DNA of 64,000 nt from positions 2,419,489-2,483,488 of the forward strand of contig PTEX01000091.1 in the NCBI GenBank assembly GCA_003342815.1, given 5' to 3'. A model generated the notes under the pieces. That model did not search any database, was not told the DNA's origin, and worked only from the letters and a program-made list of their open reading frames with translations. Shown one piece after another: positions 40,915 to 51,473 of this stretch. Made by a program: the position numbers and the translations under genes. The DNA comes from Eudromia elegans (lineage: Eukaryota; Chordata; Aves; Tinamiformes; Tinamidae). How positions within the stretch are numbered: position 1 is the first letter of the stretch; every line of letters starts with the position of its first letter.

Positions 40915-43900
40915 ATATAGAATCCAAGTTTTGCATTTAGATCACAAAATGAAAGACTTTGCTCCTCAAAAATTAAGATATTTATTTATTAAGGGTGTAT
41001 ACTTATTTTAAATATGCTTAGCATTTTATTTATCTGTACCTGGATTACCTTGGCAGGGTAAAACCTCCTTCTCAAAACCATAATCCTGCCTCTCCAGGTA
41101 GTCTACTCCATTAGCAAGTGACCTTTCTGACGTTGAAGACCTCTTTTGAAATATCATTGTGATATTTCAGTAATGAGTGAGACAAGTCTGTAACTAAATT
41201 GTTACTATAATGTAAAATTTCTTAAGAAAATCAAAAATGTATAACTCAAGAGTACCAACTTCATTTATGGAATTCTCTTCCTCTTTTGTTAGTCAACAGA
41301 CCGTGAAGACATATAAGGTTAAATGGAACTTCTGAATACATGAAAACTTGCTTTGGCTATGAATAACACTTCCATACAATTTTTTTACAAACTGATCCAA
41401 TTTCACTTTAAAATTGGTTAGTCTTTTCCTAATTTCCAGCTTAAATTTGCTTGTGGCCATCTATAATATACCTATAGGCTTCCGTCTCACATGTGTCCTT
41501 AAGTTTAATTATTTTTTCACTTTTCAGGAAAAATGTAGATCTTTTCCCTCTTACTATATTTAGCACTTGCGTCTGTGATACCTGTCAACTTTTCCTAAAA
41601 CCTTAATATTTCCTTATTTCAAGATTTTGAGCAACATATTTTTTCTTGTCCAGCATTCTGCACTATCTGTGTGTTTGTCATATTTACACTACAGCTTTTC
41701 TTTCTGTGTTGCTGTCTATTTTGCCTAACAATAATCTAACAATAATACCCAATGACGTCTTACTTTATTTTGCTGCTACTGTTCTTTTTTTCTGTATTTT
41801 CTTTCGCATGTATGTTACAAATATTTAATTATCAAATGGTTCTAAGAAGGCTGAATAACTTGCCCTATTAATGTTATATAGATTCTTATAACAAGATAGG
41901 TATTTTTTCCTGCGATGTCTGGTTGGAAAATTGAAGCGACATTTTCCTCAATGTATTTTTTTTTCCACAAAGCACAGAAATGTGCAGACTCTAGCAGCTT
42001 TTTGTCTGAAGGAAACCATACTCCAATGCTTTCTGTGGCCTTCGGGTCAAAGAGATTCAACTTGCTGAACAAATACTGTCAACTAGGTCTTCCCAAGAGA
42101 GGCCTCTCTAGGGAACAGAAAGCAAGGGAGGCACTGTTTAGATGGAAACAGGCCATAGATTTAATCATAAAATAACCCCTGGGAAGCTTTAACAGTGTCT
42201 TGCTTGTAAGTGCAGTTGTAGAGAAAGAGAAAGGGATTTTGCAAGATGAAAGAGTACACCAGTCCACAAGCCAGAGCCCATGGCTTTGTTCCCAGGAACA
42301 CCTTCCACTGAAGGAATCAGCTATGTGAATTTTATTGCTGTCTTCTCACCTATTCTTGTTCTTTTGCTTTTTCCTATATTTTTCCTTGCTGTGTGGTACA
42401 ATATTGATATTATGCAATAGTTAACAGTTAAAATAATTGATAATTGAATACTATGATTTTTTTTTTCATATAGATGCTATAGTTACATGTTTTATATACG
42501 GTATACTTCTCATTTTTTATCTTTCCCTTTACATTAGTATTGAAAACTATGAGTTAACTTGAAAAGCAGCAGGAAAATTATGTATTTAAAGAAATGCACT
42601 CTTTAATTTCAGAGTGCTTTTAATTATGCAAATAATTCACTGCAATGCATAAAGAGAAATCAGAAGAACAAGAATTTTCCTTTTTTTTTTACTTGGAAGA
42701 TTTTATGTCACAAGAAGGCTAGGAGCTTAACACACAGTATTACTTGTCTTACTTTTTAATAGAAATATTATCAAATGCACATAGTATGAAATGATTAAGC
42801 TTGTCTTTTTCTTGTTCTCTTCTGAACTTCTGTGTGTTCCAAAGCATACTATTCAAACACAAAGAGTAGGTGATGCAAATATTATCCATGAGTGTAAAAA
42901 TATGAATACAAGTAGCTAATGAGCAAACTGCATTCACCAGCTCCAAATATCACTCAGTGGTCAGGCTCCCCTCACTACACCCAGACAGGTCTCATTTTTC
43001 AGGCATTTGAACTTCTAGAGATGCTAGCAGAAGCTTTGATTGTCTAAAGAATGCAAGATGGGCAGCAATCAGCTGAAATTAAACTACAGTACCATCTCTT
43101 TACTATTGCTCTTGCAGTGTAATTGAGAAATATCCTACAGCCTAGAATAGACCACAGCAGCAGATGGAGATAATGTGAAAGGACAAATGTATGTGAGGAC
43201 CTGAGATTAGAAGTCATTCTCATTAGCATTTTTTAAAAAGAACAATTGACTCCTGTGACATTATAAAATGTCATATAAGCAGCTGTGCAGGGAGCTATGT
43301 AAGAAAACAGTTACACATGAGATACTGCTTTGTTAATATAAATTTCTTCCACAGTAGCACAGAAAGCAGATAATACTTGTCATGTAGTTTTAGTGAAAGA
43401 GAGGAGGGCTTGCAGCTTCTGTAGAGAGGGTTCATATAAAGGCATGCATTTATATTCCTCCTAAAAATCTTTGAGACCAATGCAGATGTACAGAACTCCT
43501 GTTGTATTCCTAAATGTGTATCTGATTTCAAGATTTGGTTTGTAAATAACTTTTACTGTGGCTAAGTTACCTAGTGGGATTTATTTGCAAACTTTGTAGG
43601 CATAGTATATAATTGAAATCTTAGAAAATAATTATTAAAGAAAAATGTCTTAAATTTAAATCACAGAAATGTTATTATCAGCAAACAACAATTTAGTACA
43701 TCATATTTGCAATATCAAATTATTGAATGAAATTTACTCGTTCAGAAGTATTATTGAGATATATATTGAAAGAATCAGTGTTGAGGCATCTCCTGAACTA
43801 CTTGATCAGATCCAGTCAAATAAACAGGCTTTCCTGCTCAGGAAAACTAAACAGGTTACTTCTGGCATGCTTCCCTTCCTACTCAAAAGGGTCAAATAAA

Positions 43901-45113
43901 TTGAATGCATATATTTTACTCTTAAAAAAGTGATTTACCCAAACATGTGAATATACTTCATTTCCTTCAGCACTAAATGCATATTATAAGTAGGAAGAAA
44001 TCATTGTTTCTAATTTGCATGAAGACAGATATCCTTTTTTTTAAAAAAAAAAAAACAGATAATAAGTTAATCCTTGTTTCTTGTTCACTCTGGTAGAAAG
44101 CTAAGAACTTTCACTGCAGAAGCCAGTTTCTGCAATAGCCATTGTAGGAATCTTCTTTCGTCCTGTCACAAACATGCTGAAAACGAGACTGAAGTATCAG
44201 CAGGCAATGTTGCACAAGCACAGTTATATTTTGAGAAGACCATGTCAAGAGTACTTTGTTTGCAAAACATCTTACTTTCAGGTTAAATTGACAATGCTTT
44301 TTTGAAATGACAAGAAAGCATAATCCTATCTCAATGCCAGTGAAGTTCTCTCAGGGCAGTTTTCACTAGAAAATCTCATTAATTTGATCTTTTTTTTCTT
44401 CCCAGTAAACCTTTTCTCCTGTTCCAGCAAACCTTGTGTGTGCACTTTCAAACCTATTTGTTCTGACTAATAGGATTCCAATAACTCCTGACATTCCTCT
44501 TGGAGGGATTTGCCTCTAATATTCTACAGAAACCCCTGCCACATCTTTGAGTATCATGTATGTGACGGCACTTGTTACTGCTTTCAGCTATTTAAAATTA
44601 ATTAAGATTAATTTAAATTTATCAAAACAAATTGTGAGAGTCCCTTAGCTTGTAGCGACTATACTATTCTAAGCAGTTATCACTTTATTTGGAATAAGTG
44701 CTGGAAAATTGCTGTTCTTTGCATTCACACATGTACAGTGGATGTTACAACAATCCATGCTGGGACACATAAGTGCTTCTGTGGATAGGATAGTGTAGAA
44801 GACCTGAAGCATTAATAAACTTTTGATCATAGTAAAGATTTGTGAAACTATCCTAAATGATACTTTTCTTCAACCTTTAGCATCACCCTTTATAATAAAG
44901 GTTTTAAAACTAAACTTTATTGTAAAATAACAAAATAGTTTATAATATTTTCTTTTTTAGTATTTCCTGAAAATTGTGAATGGAAAATGATGTGTAATCT
45001 TGAAAATGTAAAAAAAAAAAAATAATTTCTTCAGTCACCTAGATTTTTTTCCTTCTTTTCATGTATGCATTTCTTACATTCCACAGCCAATGCCAAAGTT
45101 AGAAACACAGAAA

Positions 45114-45119
45114 CTTGTA
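45114..45119. repeat. Target-site duplication, left copy (cttgta)
   Basis: The six bases 'cttgta' directly precede the LTR and are repeated exactly at 45765-45770 directly after it. A 6-bp duplication is typical of class II (ERVK/alpha- and betaretrovirus-like) integrations. Confidence 0.88.
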
Positions 45120-45764
45120 TGCGGGTGTTCGCCCCCCGTGGACTGCAGACCCACCAATGCCCAGCTCCACGGAATCACACAGTTCCGTAGAGCCGCTTCT
45201 CGAAGTAAAGACGCACTTCACCTCGAGATGCTCCACCGACTTGGGGGCCACAATGGGTTCAGAGGGAAAAGGAATAGAGTAGGGGATGGAAGGGAAAACA
45301 CAAGAAGGGTAAGGGGGTTTTGCCTCCACTCACGCTCCTTTCACACACCACTCATCCAAGGTAAATAAGACACAGTCACAAGGGAAACTTCCAAACACAA
45401 GACAAACCATTTATTCCTCCGTAACATGCAGTTTTATACAGGGGCTAATTCTGAGGACAGGATATGATTGGCTGAGGGCGGGCCCTCCCTCAGCACACCA
45501 TAGGTCCCCCCTTCGTCACTTGAAGATTCCCATGCTGTGATTGGGTCTCTGGATTTTGCAGGCGAGTGACTATCTTGAGCATCACCTTCCAGGCCCTTCT
45601 AGAATCTTCTGCCCTCCCACCCTCCCCATTAAACTTCCATTAACAATCCAATAAACATTAAACAATACAATTAACTATTTACAGTGCATGCACATTGATT
45701 GATCCAAACCTCTACCTTGCGCACCTAAGTGGGGAAAAGATGTTGGAGGTGGTGTTCCCCAACA
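45120..45764 (-). mobile_element. Solo LTR of an endogenous retrovirus (class II-like)
   Basis: The 645-bp element begins TG ('tgcgggtgttc') and ends CA ('ttccccaaca') on the plus strand and is flanked by a perfect 6-bp duplication. Read on the minus strand it starts 'tgttggggaacacc'. It carries a CCAAT motif ('cctcagccaatcata'), then TATAAA (45438-45433) and AATAAA (45415-45410), and a GC-richer U5. The TATA-AATAAA spacing (17 bp) and the TGTTGGGG start resemble the LTR at 36.1 kb, but U5 differs, so they are probably related families rather than copies of one. A 92-codon plus-strand frame crossing it is antisense and spurious. No internal viral genes remain. Confidence 0.88.
45410..45438 (-). 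promoter_or_regulatory. LTR core: TATA box and polyadenylation signal
   Basis: On the minus strand, TATAAA at 45438-45433 is followed by AATAAA at 45415-45410. This order and the close spacing support the LTR call and its orientation. Transcription would run leftward. Confidence 0.65.
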
Positions 45765-45770
45765 CTTGTA
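45765..45770. repeat. Target-site duplication, right copy (cttgta)
   Basis: Exact match to the copy at 45114-45119, immediately beyond the terminal CA of the LTR. Confidence 0.88.
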
Positions 45771-45788
45771 GAAGCATATGTAAGTAGA

Positions 45789-45857
45789 AATAAATGTAAG
45801 CTTAGCTTACATTTTAAATTAAGCTTACATTAAATGTAAGCTAAGCTTACATTTATT
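45789..45857. repeat. Perfect 26-bp-arm palindrome (cruciform/hairpin)
   Basis: Bases 45789-45814 and 45832-45857 are exact reverse complements over 26 positions, separated by a 17-bp loop. Each arm is built from the shorter palindromic unit 'gtaagctTAGcttac' or its relatives, and the loop holds another 'aagcttacatt'. The structure lies 18 bp beyond the right target-site duplication of the solo LTR. It could extrude as a cruciform or fold as an RNA hairpin. The origin is unknown. Slippage or template switching during repair is the simplest source. Confidence 0.9.
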
Positions 45858-46709
45858 ACCACACTCTTAATCTTGCTTGCTTTTCATTAACATTACTCAC
45901 TATCCAGCTTCTCGTGTCCATTTGCCACACAATTTGAACACTGATTCAGTTACCCCAGTTTCAATCTGAGTAATCAATACTCTTCTCTTCTTTCAACCTC
46001 TTGTTACCTCTTGCCAACACATATAGCTGCCATCTTAACAACAGTTAAACAACAATGAATTCAAAGGCTTTTCTTAACATCTCCATTCATTCCTGATATT
46101 GGAAGTTTCTAGCTGGTGTACAGTTTTTAACTGTCTTATTTCATGTTTTTATAACACACAAACAACAAATTTTCCATGAGGTACCAGGAATAGTGTGTGA
46201 TGTACAGACTGTGTTTTCAAAATTATGGTGTCTAAGTAATGATATTATCAAATTACTAAAGTGTTTCCCTGTCTAAAGAAATCTATTGCTGTACCTTGCT
46301 GTGTGGCAGGAGAACATTTCAATACCTTTCTTTCAGCTGATTGTCAAAGACTATAATCTGATATGCCATATCAAGTTGTTCTACTCTGCCTGCTGCATTT
46401 GAAACAATTCTAATTAATTTATAATTCTTCATAGCAGATATATGTATTTTTTAAAATAATGCATTTTTACACTTTGCTGCGAAATTCTGTGTTGAAGACA
46501 ACAGAATGACTAGATAAATTGCTTTTGTAAATGGTAAACTGCTTCTATTTACAGGCATTAAACTAGAATTTACTGTCAGAAATCATGTACTCCAGCATTA
46601 TACACATACAGTTGAATAGAAGGGTTCTTCTGATCTTTTTTTTTCCTGCAAGCACAGAATTTTGTTTGAAACTGTACTTTCTTGACTATTTCAGATAGAA
46701 GATACTTTG

Positions 46710-46765
46710 GAAGTGAAATTAAATCTGAAGTGAAATTCCAAATTCACTTTCGAAGTGAAATTAAA
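46710..46765. repeat. 'gaagtgaaatt' repeats with an inverted copy
   Basis: Direct copies lie at 46710, 46728 and 46752, with a partial inverted copy ('aattcacttt', 46741-46750) between the second and third. It is a small local rearrangement in unique sequence. Confidence 0.7.
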
Positions 46766-46996
46766 CTACTACAGATAAGAAAGGCTAAGACACAATTGCT
46801 CAATGAAAGTATACAAATAAATCTGAATAATGAGTGAATATTAGAGAACTGCAGATTAGAATTCTATCTATATGGACATCTATATGAATAGATGTAAGGA
46901 GTAAAGGATATTTGCTATCACATCTATTGCAAGGTTCAAAAGTGCCATTTGATTTTAGGGATAGGCAGAATCATTTGCCTTCTCTTTACAGTTTGC

Positions 46997-47074
46997 TTAT
47001 TTTATTTTATTTTATTTTATTTTATTTTATTTTATTTTATTTTATTTTTTTATTTTATTTTTATTTTATTTTAC
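46997..47074. repeat. (TTTTA)n pentanucleotide microsatellite
   Basis: Nine or more perfect 'ttatt'-phase copies are followed by interrupted copies up to 47074. The array is A/T only. The open frames that cross it are repeat translations (FYFIL...) and not genes. Confidence 0.95.
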
Positions 47075-48070
47075 GTTTCCCAGAAGAAATATTCAATAGG
47101 CAAATTTCAAAGGATTATTTTGGTTCCCTCAGTACTTCAATATGGTGAATCTTTATTTTTGTTATTTCACTAGCCCTGACAGATGTTTCTTTATAGAGTG
47201 TATTAGAAATTGAATGAAACCCTAAGGCTATCCTAGTATAAATAGTGTACACCAAGACTGTGCGATTTCTGCATGAATACTTTTGGATTAGGTCCCTCTC
47301 ACAACACAAATGGTTCAGTACAACACTTACTCAGTATAATAATTTCCAAAGCTTAGGGTAATTCATTGCAAATTTATAGGCATAGAAATTTTAAGAGAAC
47401 AAAGTTGACGTCCCAGAGCAAAACTTTTTTTATTTTTAAATAATTCAGACATAATTCAATATGAATTCAATTATTAAGGTATTATTTAGTGTTAGTATCA
47501 TAAAGATATATATGGAGTATGATATGATATCTACTAGGTATTATATTTTCTTATACTGTCAGAGCTAACGCTGTTGTTCTAGTCGCTATTTTTGTTTGAA
47601 AAAAAATTAGCTTTAAACTTGATAGGTTGAAATTATCTGAGGAACAGAAGAAAAAAATAAAAAAGACATGTATCATATTTTTTGGTTTTATATTTTGTTT
47701 GTGTCGCTGCTAGGCTGCTTTGGTTTGGACATGAACTGTATATTTTTTTTTTGACCTTTGATTTTTGTGTCCTAATTAATTTGTGTCCTAATTCCAAAAG
47801 ATTTGAAAGAATACAGGGATTATATATTGAGAATTTATTTCATCCAAGGTTAATGAATTATTAGTTTTTAATAAGTGGAAATAAGAAAAATATTTTGTTA
47901 TTGATTTTTACATACTTTTAGATTTAAATTTTACATAGAACTTTACGTATGTTTACTGTGTAACAATGAGGGCTTTGGCACACGGTATTTATTTGCCTCT
48001 ATGTGAACAATGAGGAAGCTGACATATGGTGTTACATTTGCCTTTTGGCCTTCTGAAAAATAAAAACACA

Positions 48071-48122
48071 GTTTTGAATTTCAAAGTTTTGAATTTGAAT
48101 TTCAAAACATAGTTTTGAATTT
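48071..48122. repeat. 'gttttgaattt' repeat cluster
   Basis: Three direct copies of 'gttttgaattt' start at about 48071, 48086 and 48112. Arms 48086-48093 and 48101-48108 (gttttgaa / ttcaaaac) are inverted. No function is evident. Confidence 0.7.
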
Positions 48123-48860
48123 GAACTATCAAATTTGGTAGAAACTTTCAAGCTTAACTAAAATATCCTTTTTCCAAAATTAAAAGTTATTCCTGACTTA
48201 TTGAATGAAAAATGAGACCCATTTGTCTTCATGGAAATAAGTGTATATATGATATGACTATATGTGCATGGGGATATATACAACTCTTTTTGTTTATACA
48301 TCTGTAAATACAGAAGGAAACCTGTATCTATAAATATAACTTCTATTTATCCATAAAGTCATACGTTTTGTTTTCATATCCACTGAGCTAATTTGTTTCT
48401 TTAAGAAATGAGATCCTCCGCTGTTAGCACTAAGATTTTTAAGTTTTTGACAATATTGGTAGGGTAAATTGTTTTTGTCCTGAACTATATTTGGGTTGAT
48501 TTTAGAATCGCTTTAATTAATTTTCTTCTTCATTCAAAACCATGTGTCCTACTTTCTAGTATTTGCACAGGGTACCAGTGTTTCCATTAACAACGGGACA
48601 GTGCTTGTACAGAGGATCATTTTAATTCTAACATGAATTGAAACAAATTTATCTGTCTTTAGTATTTGCAGTTTTCATCTCAATACAGTCAAGAGCTATC
48701 AAATAGTGAATAGGGAGAGTCAATAATTAAACTAAGCAATAAATAAAAATGGTAATTTTTATTAGTAATCAAATTTGTATGAAGAATTAATCCTACTATG
48801 TGATATTTTGGGTACCTAAGGGAAGAGAAAAATTTTCAATTAATATCACATTCCCTTGAC

Positions 48861-48904
48861 AGCAATTCTAGCTGGGAGTGGATTCTAGCAATTCTAGCTG
48901 GGAG
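48861..48904. repeat. 18-bp tandem duplication
   Basis: 'agcaattctagctgggag' occurs at 48861-48878 and again at 48887-48904, a 26-bp period. The second copy lies in the 5' part of the unassigned frame that follows and creates its repeated Ser-Asn-Ser-Ser-like start. Confidence 0.9.
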
Positions 48905-49186
48905 AAAGGGAGTAGATTACCGCTTGGAATTAGGACTAGCGAGGGATCTGTCAGGGAACAAAAGCCAATTTTCCTACCGAATCAAAAGGAAATGAAGGAT
49001 GATGTGCTGGAAACAGCTCTGATATGTTATTCCCTCCCCTCCAAAGTAACTAGTAACGGTTGCTTTCATGTTTACCATTCACAATGGCCAAAAACCAAGC
49101 AGGCCGTTGTGTGGGCCACTTACAGCCCAAATGAGTGCAATTTTAGATCAAATGGAACAACAAAGGAGGAATTAATAAACTTATAG
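48878..49186 (+). other. Unassigned 102-codon open frame, possibly repeat-derived
   Basis: The frame starts at a GTG and runs 102 codons to a TAG. The sequence is less AT-rich than its surroundings and changes back to poly(T)/AT-rich DNA at about 49250. The product is hydrophilic and mixed in composition, with a stretch 'CYSLPSKVTSNGCFHVYHSQ' and a Trp-containing 'AVVWATYSPNECNF'. I recognise no family. There is no ATG start, no splice context I can confirm and no poly(A) tail. It lies 240 bp upstream of the CR1 element and could be a fragment of another transposon, an old processed pseudogene or chance. I do not call it a gene. Confidence 0.3.
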
Positions 49187-49424
49187 GGAAAATGCCTCCA
49201 AGTATACTTGGGCAGAGTGTTTTTGCCCCAAGTGCAAATATAAATGGTGAATCTAGGACTTTTTTTTTTTTCCTGAGATACAGTTATGTCATTTTTTTCT
49301 TCAGTGATAACATTATTCTGCTTTTATTTTTCTTTTGACTTGCCTTTGAGAAGGGAAAACAAGGCAATAGAGGGAAGTGGATGATAATTTTTTCAAAAAA
49401 AACAGAAAACCTTATGTTGTCTTG
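49187..49424. other. Short non-coding spacer before the CR1 element
   Basis: T-rich sequence including a 12-T run at about 49260-49271 and an A run at about 49394-49403. No feature is recognised. Confidence 0.6.
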
Positions 49425-49454
49425 ACAACAGGGTTTTAGCTTCTATAACCGTGG

Positions 49455-49573
49455 GACTCTGTTTGACAACCATCAACCACTGGGGAATGATGGGAACCAC
49501 CTCAGCAAGAGGNACAGCCATGTCTTTGCCAAAAGGCTGGCCAGTCTGGTTAGGAGGGGCTTTAAACTAAACA
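49455..49573 (+). pseudogene. CR1 ORF1 C-terminal remnant (SGNH-esterase end)
   Basis: In the third frame the sequence translates to a segment containing 'LFDNHQPLGNDGNHLSKR', followed by a basic 'FAKRLASLVRR'-type tail. The Asp-x-x-His arrangement fits the C-terminal catalytic block of the esterase-like domain reported in CR1 ORF1 proteins. Only this end survives and it contains an N. The upstream parts of ORF1 are absent because the element is truncated at its 5' end. Confidence 0.6.
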
Positions 49574-49732
49574 CACTGACAGGGCAATAAATACCACGCA
49601 ACCAAAGTCAATGGACGTCCAGTGGAAGTATGGTAGTGGGGAAGTGCGGATAAGATGTGATTACAGAGGGTCCTTTCACCCGTTCTGGTAAATATGCAGA
49701 CTTGACTACTTCCTTAAAATGTCTATATAACA

Positions 49733-49927
49733 ATGCACGAAGCATGCGGAATAAGCAGGAACAAACTGGAGATCTGTGTGCGGTCCCAGCATCACCATCT
49801 TAGTGGGATCACAGAAACGTGGTGGCACAGCTCACACAACTGGAGTGCTGTCATGGAAGGCTACGTGCTCTTTAGGAAGGACAGGCTAGGAAGGTGGGGT
49901 GGTGGAGTTGCTCTGTATGTGAGATAG
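49733..49927 (+). pseudogene. CR1 ORF2 endonuclease, N-terminal part (broken)
   Basis: The frame encodes the first part of the apurinic/apyrimidinic-type endonuclease that nicks target DNA for CR1 insertion. The motif 'GITETWW' is present, with the catalytic Glu codon at 49814-49816, followed by 'MEGYVLFRKDRLGRWGGGVA'. The beginning of the domain ('NARSM.NKQE') is in a different frame upstream, so a frameshift lies near 49760. The frame ends in a TAG at 49925-49927 inside the domain. This fragment cannot give a working protein. Confidence 0.85.
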
Positions 49928-50010
49928 TTCATGTATGTGTGGAGCTCAACCTGTGGGTAGACGATGAGTGAGTTGAGAGCCTATGGGTAAGGGTTAAAGG
50001 GCAGTCTAAT

Positions 50011-50382
50011 GTGGGAGACACTGTGGTGGGTGTATGCTGCAGGCCACCTGACCAGGATGAGGAAGTTGAGGCTTTCTACAAACAGCTGGAAGTTGCCTCA
50101 CGGTCACAGGCCCTGGTTCTCATGGGGGACATTAACTACCCTGATATCTGCAGGAAAGATAACACTGCGAGGCTCAAACGGTTCTGGAGGTTTCTGCAGT
50201 GTGTTGATGAAAACTTTTTGATGCAGATTGTGGAGGAGCCGACAAGGAGAGGTGGGCTACTGGACCTCATATTAACAAACAGGGACTCATCGGAGGGGGT
50301 GAAGGTGGGGGACTGCCTTGGCTGCAATGATCGTGATGGTGGAGTTCAGGATCCAACAAGGAGGAGGCAGGGCTCTAAGTAG
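50011..50382 (+). pseudogene. CR1 ORF2 endonuclease, C-terminal part (catalytic site changed)
   Basis: This continues the endonuclease in a new frame: 'VGVCCRPPDQ', then 'LMGDINYPDI' with its Asp at 50128-50130, then 'LLDLILTN'. The family's terminal Ser-Asp-His catalytic block should follow 'GC'. Here it reads Asn-Asp-Arg, with the Arg codon CGT at 50332-50334, so the catalytic His is lost. The next part of ORF2 resumes in another frame ('VEFRIQQGGGRALSSL' within 50342-50590), showing a further frameshift around 50340. The endonuclease is therefore dead through frameshifts, a stop and loss of a key residue. Confidence 0.85.
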
Positions 50383-50620
50383 CCTTTTAGCCATGGACTT
50401 AAGGAGCGTCAACTTAAGCCTCCTCAGAGACCTCCTTGGAAGGATCTCATGGGCTAGGGCTCTAGAGGGAAGAGAGGCCCAGAAGAGCTGGTTGATTTTT
50501 CAAGCAGCACTTCCTCCATGTGCAGCAACAGTCAACAGTGCATCCCTCTGTGTAAGAAGTCAGGCAGGACTGAAGTCAGGCAGAAGTGAGGGAGAAGGGG
50601 CAGGAGACCTGTGTAAATGA
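50318..50620 (+). pseudogene. CR1 ORF2 linker between endonuclease and reverse transcriptase
   Basis: A third frame carries the segment joining endonuclease to reverse transcriptase, with 'SLLRDLLGRISWARALEGRE' followed by 'AQKSWLIF'. This is typical of the CR1 linker. The homologous part begins at about 50342, and the upstream codons are out of register. The frame ends at 50620. The following Lys/Trp-rich linker ('[13 protein letters not shown]') is in yet another frame starting near 50668. Confidence 0.75.
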
Positions 50621-50667
50621 GAAAGGACCTTGTGCCAATGCTCAAGTAGAAGAAGGCCATATACAAA

Positions 50668-51420
50668 ATGTGGAAAAAAGGACAGGTCCCTTGGGAGAAA
50701 TACAGGAATGTTGTCAGGGATTGCGGAGACAGGACCAGGACAGCTAAGGCACATTTGGAATATAACCTCTGTCCTAGAAAGGTGAAGGAGCAGCTCATCC
50801 TGGCTGCTGTCTCCAGGCACATGGAGGCCAAGAAAGTGCTCAGGAGTAGACAGCATGGGTTCACCAAGGGGAGATCATGCTTGACTAACCTGATAGCCTT
50901 CTACGATGGGGTGACTAGATGGATAGATGAGGGCAGAGCGGTGGATGTCATCTATCTGGACTTCAGCAAGGCTTTTGACACTGTCCCTCACAGCATCCTC
51001 CTGGGCAAGCTCCAGAAGAGTGGCATAGATGAGTGGACAGTGAGGTGGATTAGGAACTGGCTNAATGACAGGGCCCAGAGAGTNGTAATNNGCGGTGCCG
51101 AGTCCAGCTGGAGGCCTGTGGTTAGTGGTGTCCCCCAGGGGTCAGTCCTCGGTCCGGTCCTGTTCAATTTACTCATTAACGACCTAGATGAAGGGATGGA
51201 GTGGTCCCTCAGTACGTTTGCTGATGATACTAAGCTGGGAGGAATAGCTGACAGCCCTGAGGGCTGCGCTGCCATCCAGAGGGACCTGGACAGACTGGAC
51301 AACTGGGCGGCGAGTAACCTCATGAAGTTCAACAAGGGCAAGTGTAGGGTCCTGCACCTGGGGAGGAATAACCCTAGACACGCCTACAGGCTGGGGACTG
51401 ACCTCCTGGAGAGCAGCTAG
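50668..51420 (+). pseudogene. CR1 reverse transcriptase with internal deletion
   Basis: This 250-codon frame is the reverse transcriptase core. It contains '[20 protein letters not shown]', the motif A block '[15 protein letters not shown]', the motif B block '[20 protein letters not shown]' and the motif C catalytic block FADD at 51217-51228, then '[20 protein letters not shown]'. At about 50770 the linker ('[10 protein letters not shown]') passes straight into '[13 protein letters not shown]'. From family knowledge, roughly 100 to 200 residues of N-terminal reverse transcriptase should lie between them, so the fingers region is missing. A TAG at 51418-51420 interrupts the frame. Four N bases lie at about 51063-51091. 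Motifs A, B and C look intact, but the protein cannot be functional. Confidence 0.9.
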
Positions 51421-51473
51421 GCAGAGAGGGACCTAGGCGTCATGGTGGACGACAAGTTGACCATGAGGCAGCA

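Larger units (their letters stand above)
36758..45113. other. AT-rich non-coding DNA, no gene recognised
   Basis: There are short open frames only (up to about 90 codons), none with recognisable domains. Apart from microsatellites and a small 22-bp duplication at 37.5 kb, I see no element. An 86-codon plus-strand frame at 41915-42175 and an 89-codon frame at 37623-37892 lack any family signature. Confidence 0.6.
45858..48860. other. AT-rich non-coding DNA, no gene recognised
   Basis: Contains the (TTTTA)n array at 47.0 kb, a small cluster of 'gaagtgaaatt' repeats at 46710-46765 and a 'gttttgaattt' cluster at 48071-48122. No coding frame above about 80 codons exists, and those present are translations of the pentanucleotide array. 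Confidence 0.6.

Noticed and set aside
45090..45368. 92-codon plus-strand open frame
   Set aside because: It crosses the LTR boundary and target-site duplication and is antisense to the LTR.
46912..47173. Two overlapping frames rich in Phe, Tyr, Ile and Leu
   Set aside because: They are translations of the TTTTA microsatellite.
50532..50867. Minus-strand frames of 98 and 111 codons over the CR1 element
   Set aside because: Antisense shadows of the CR1 ORF2 coding sequence.
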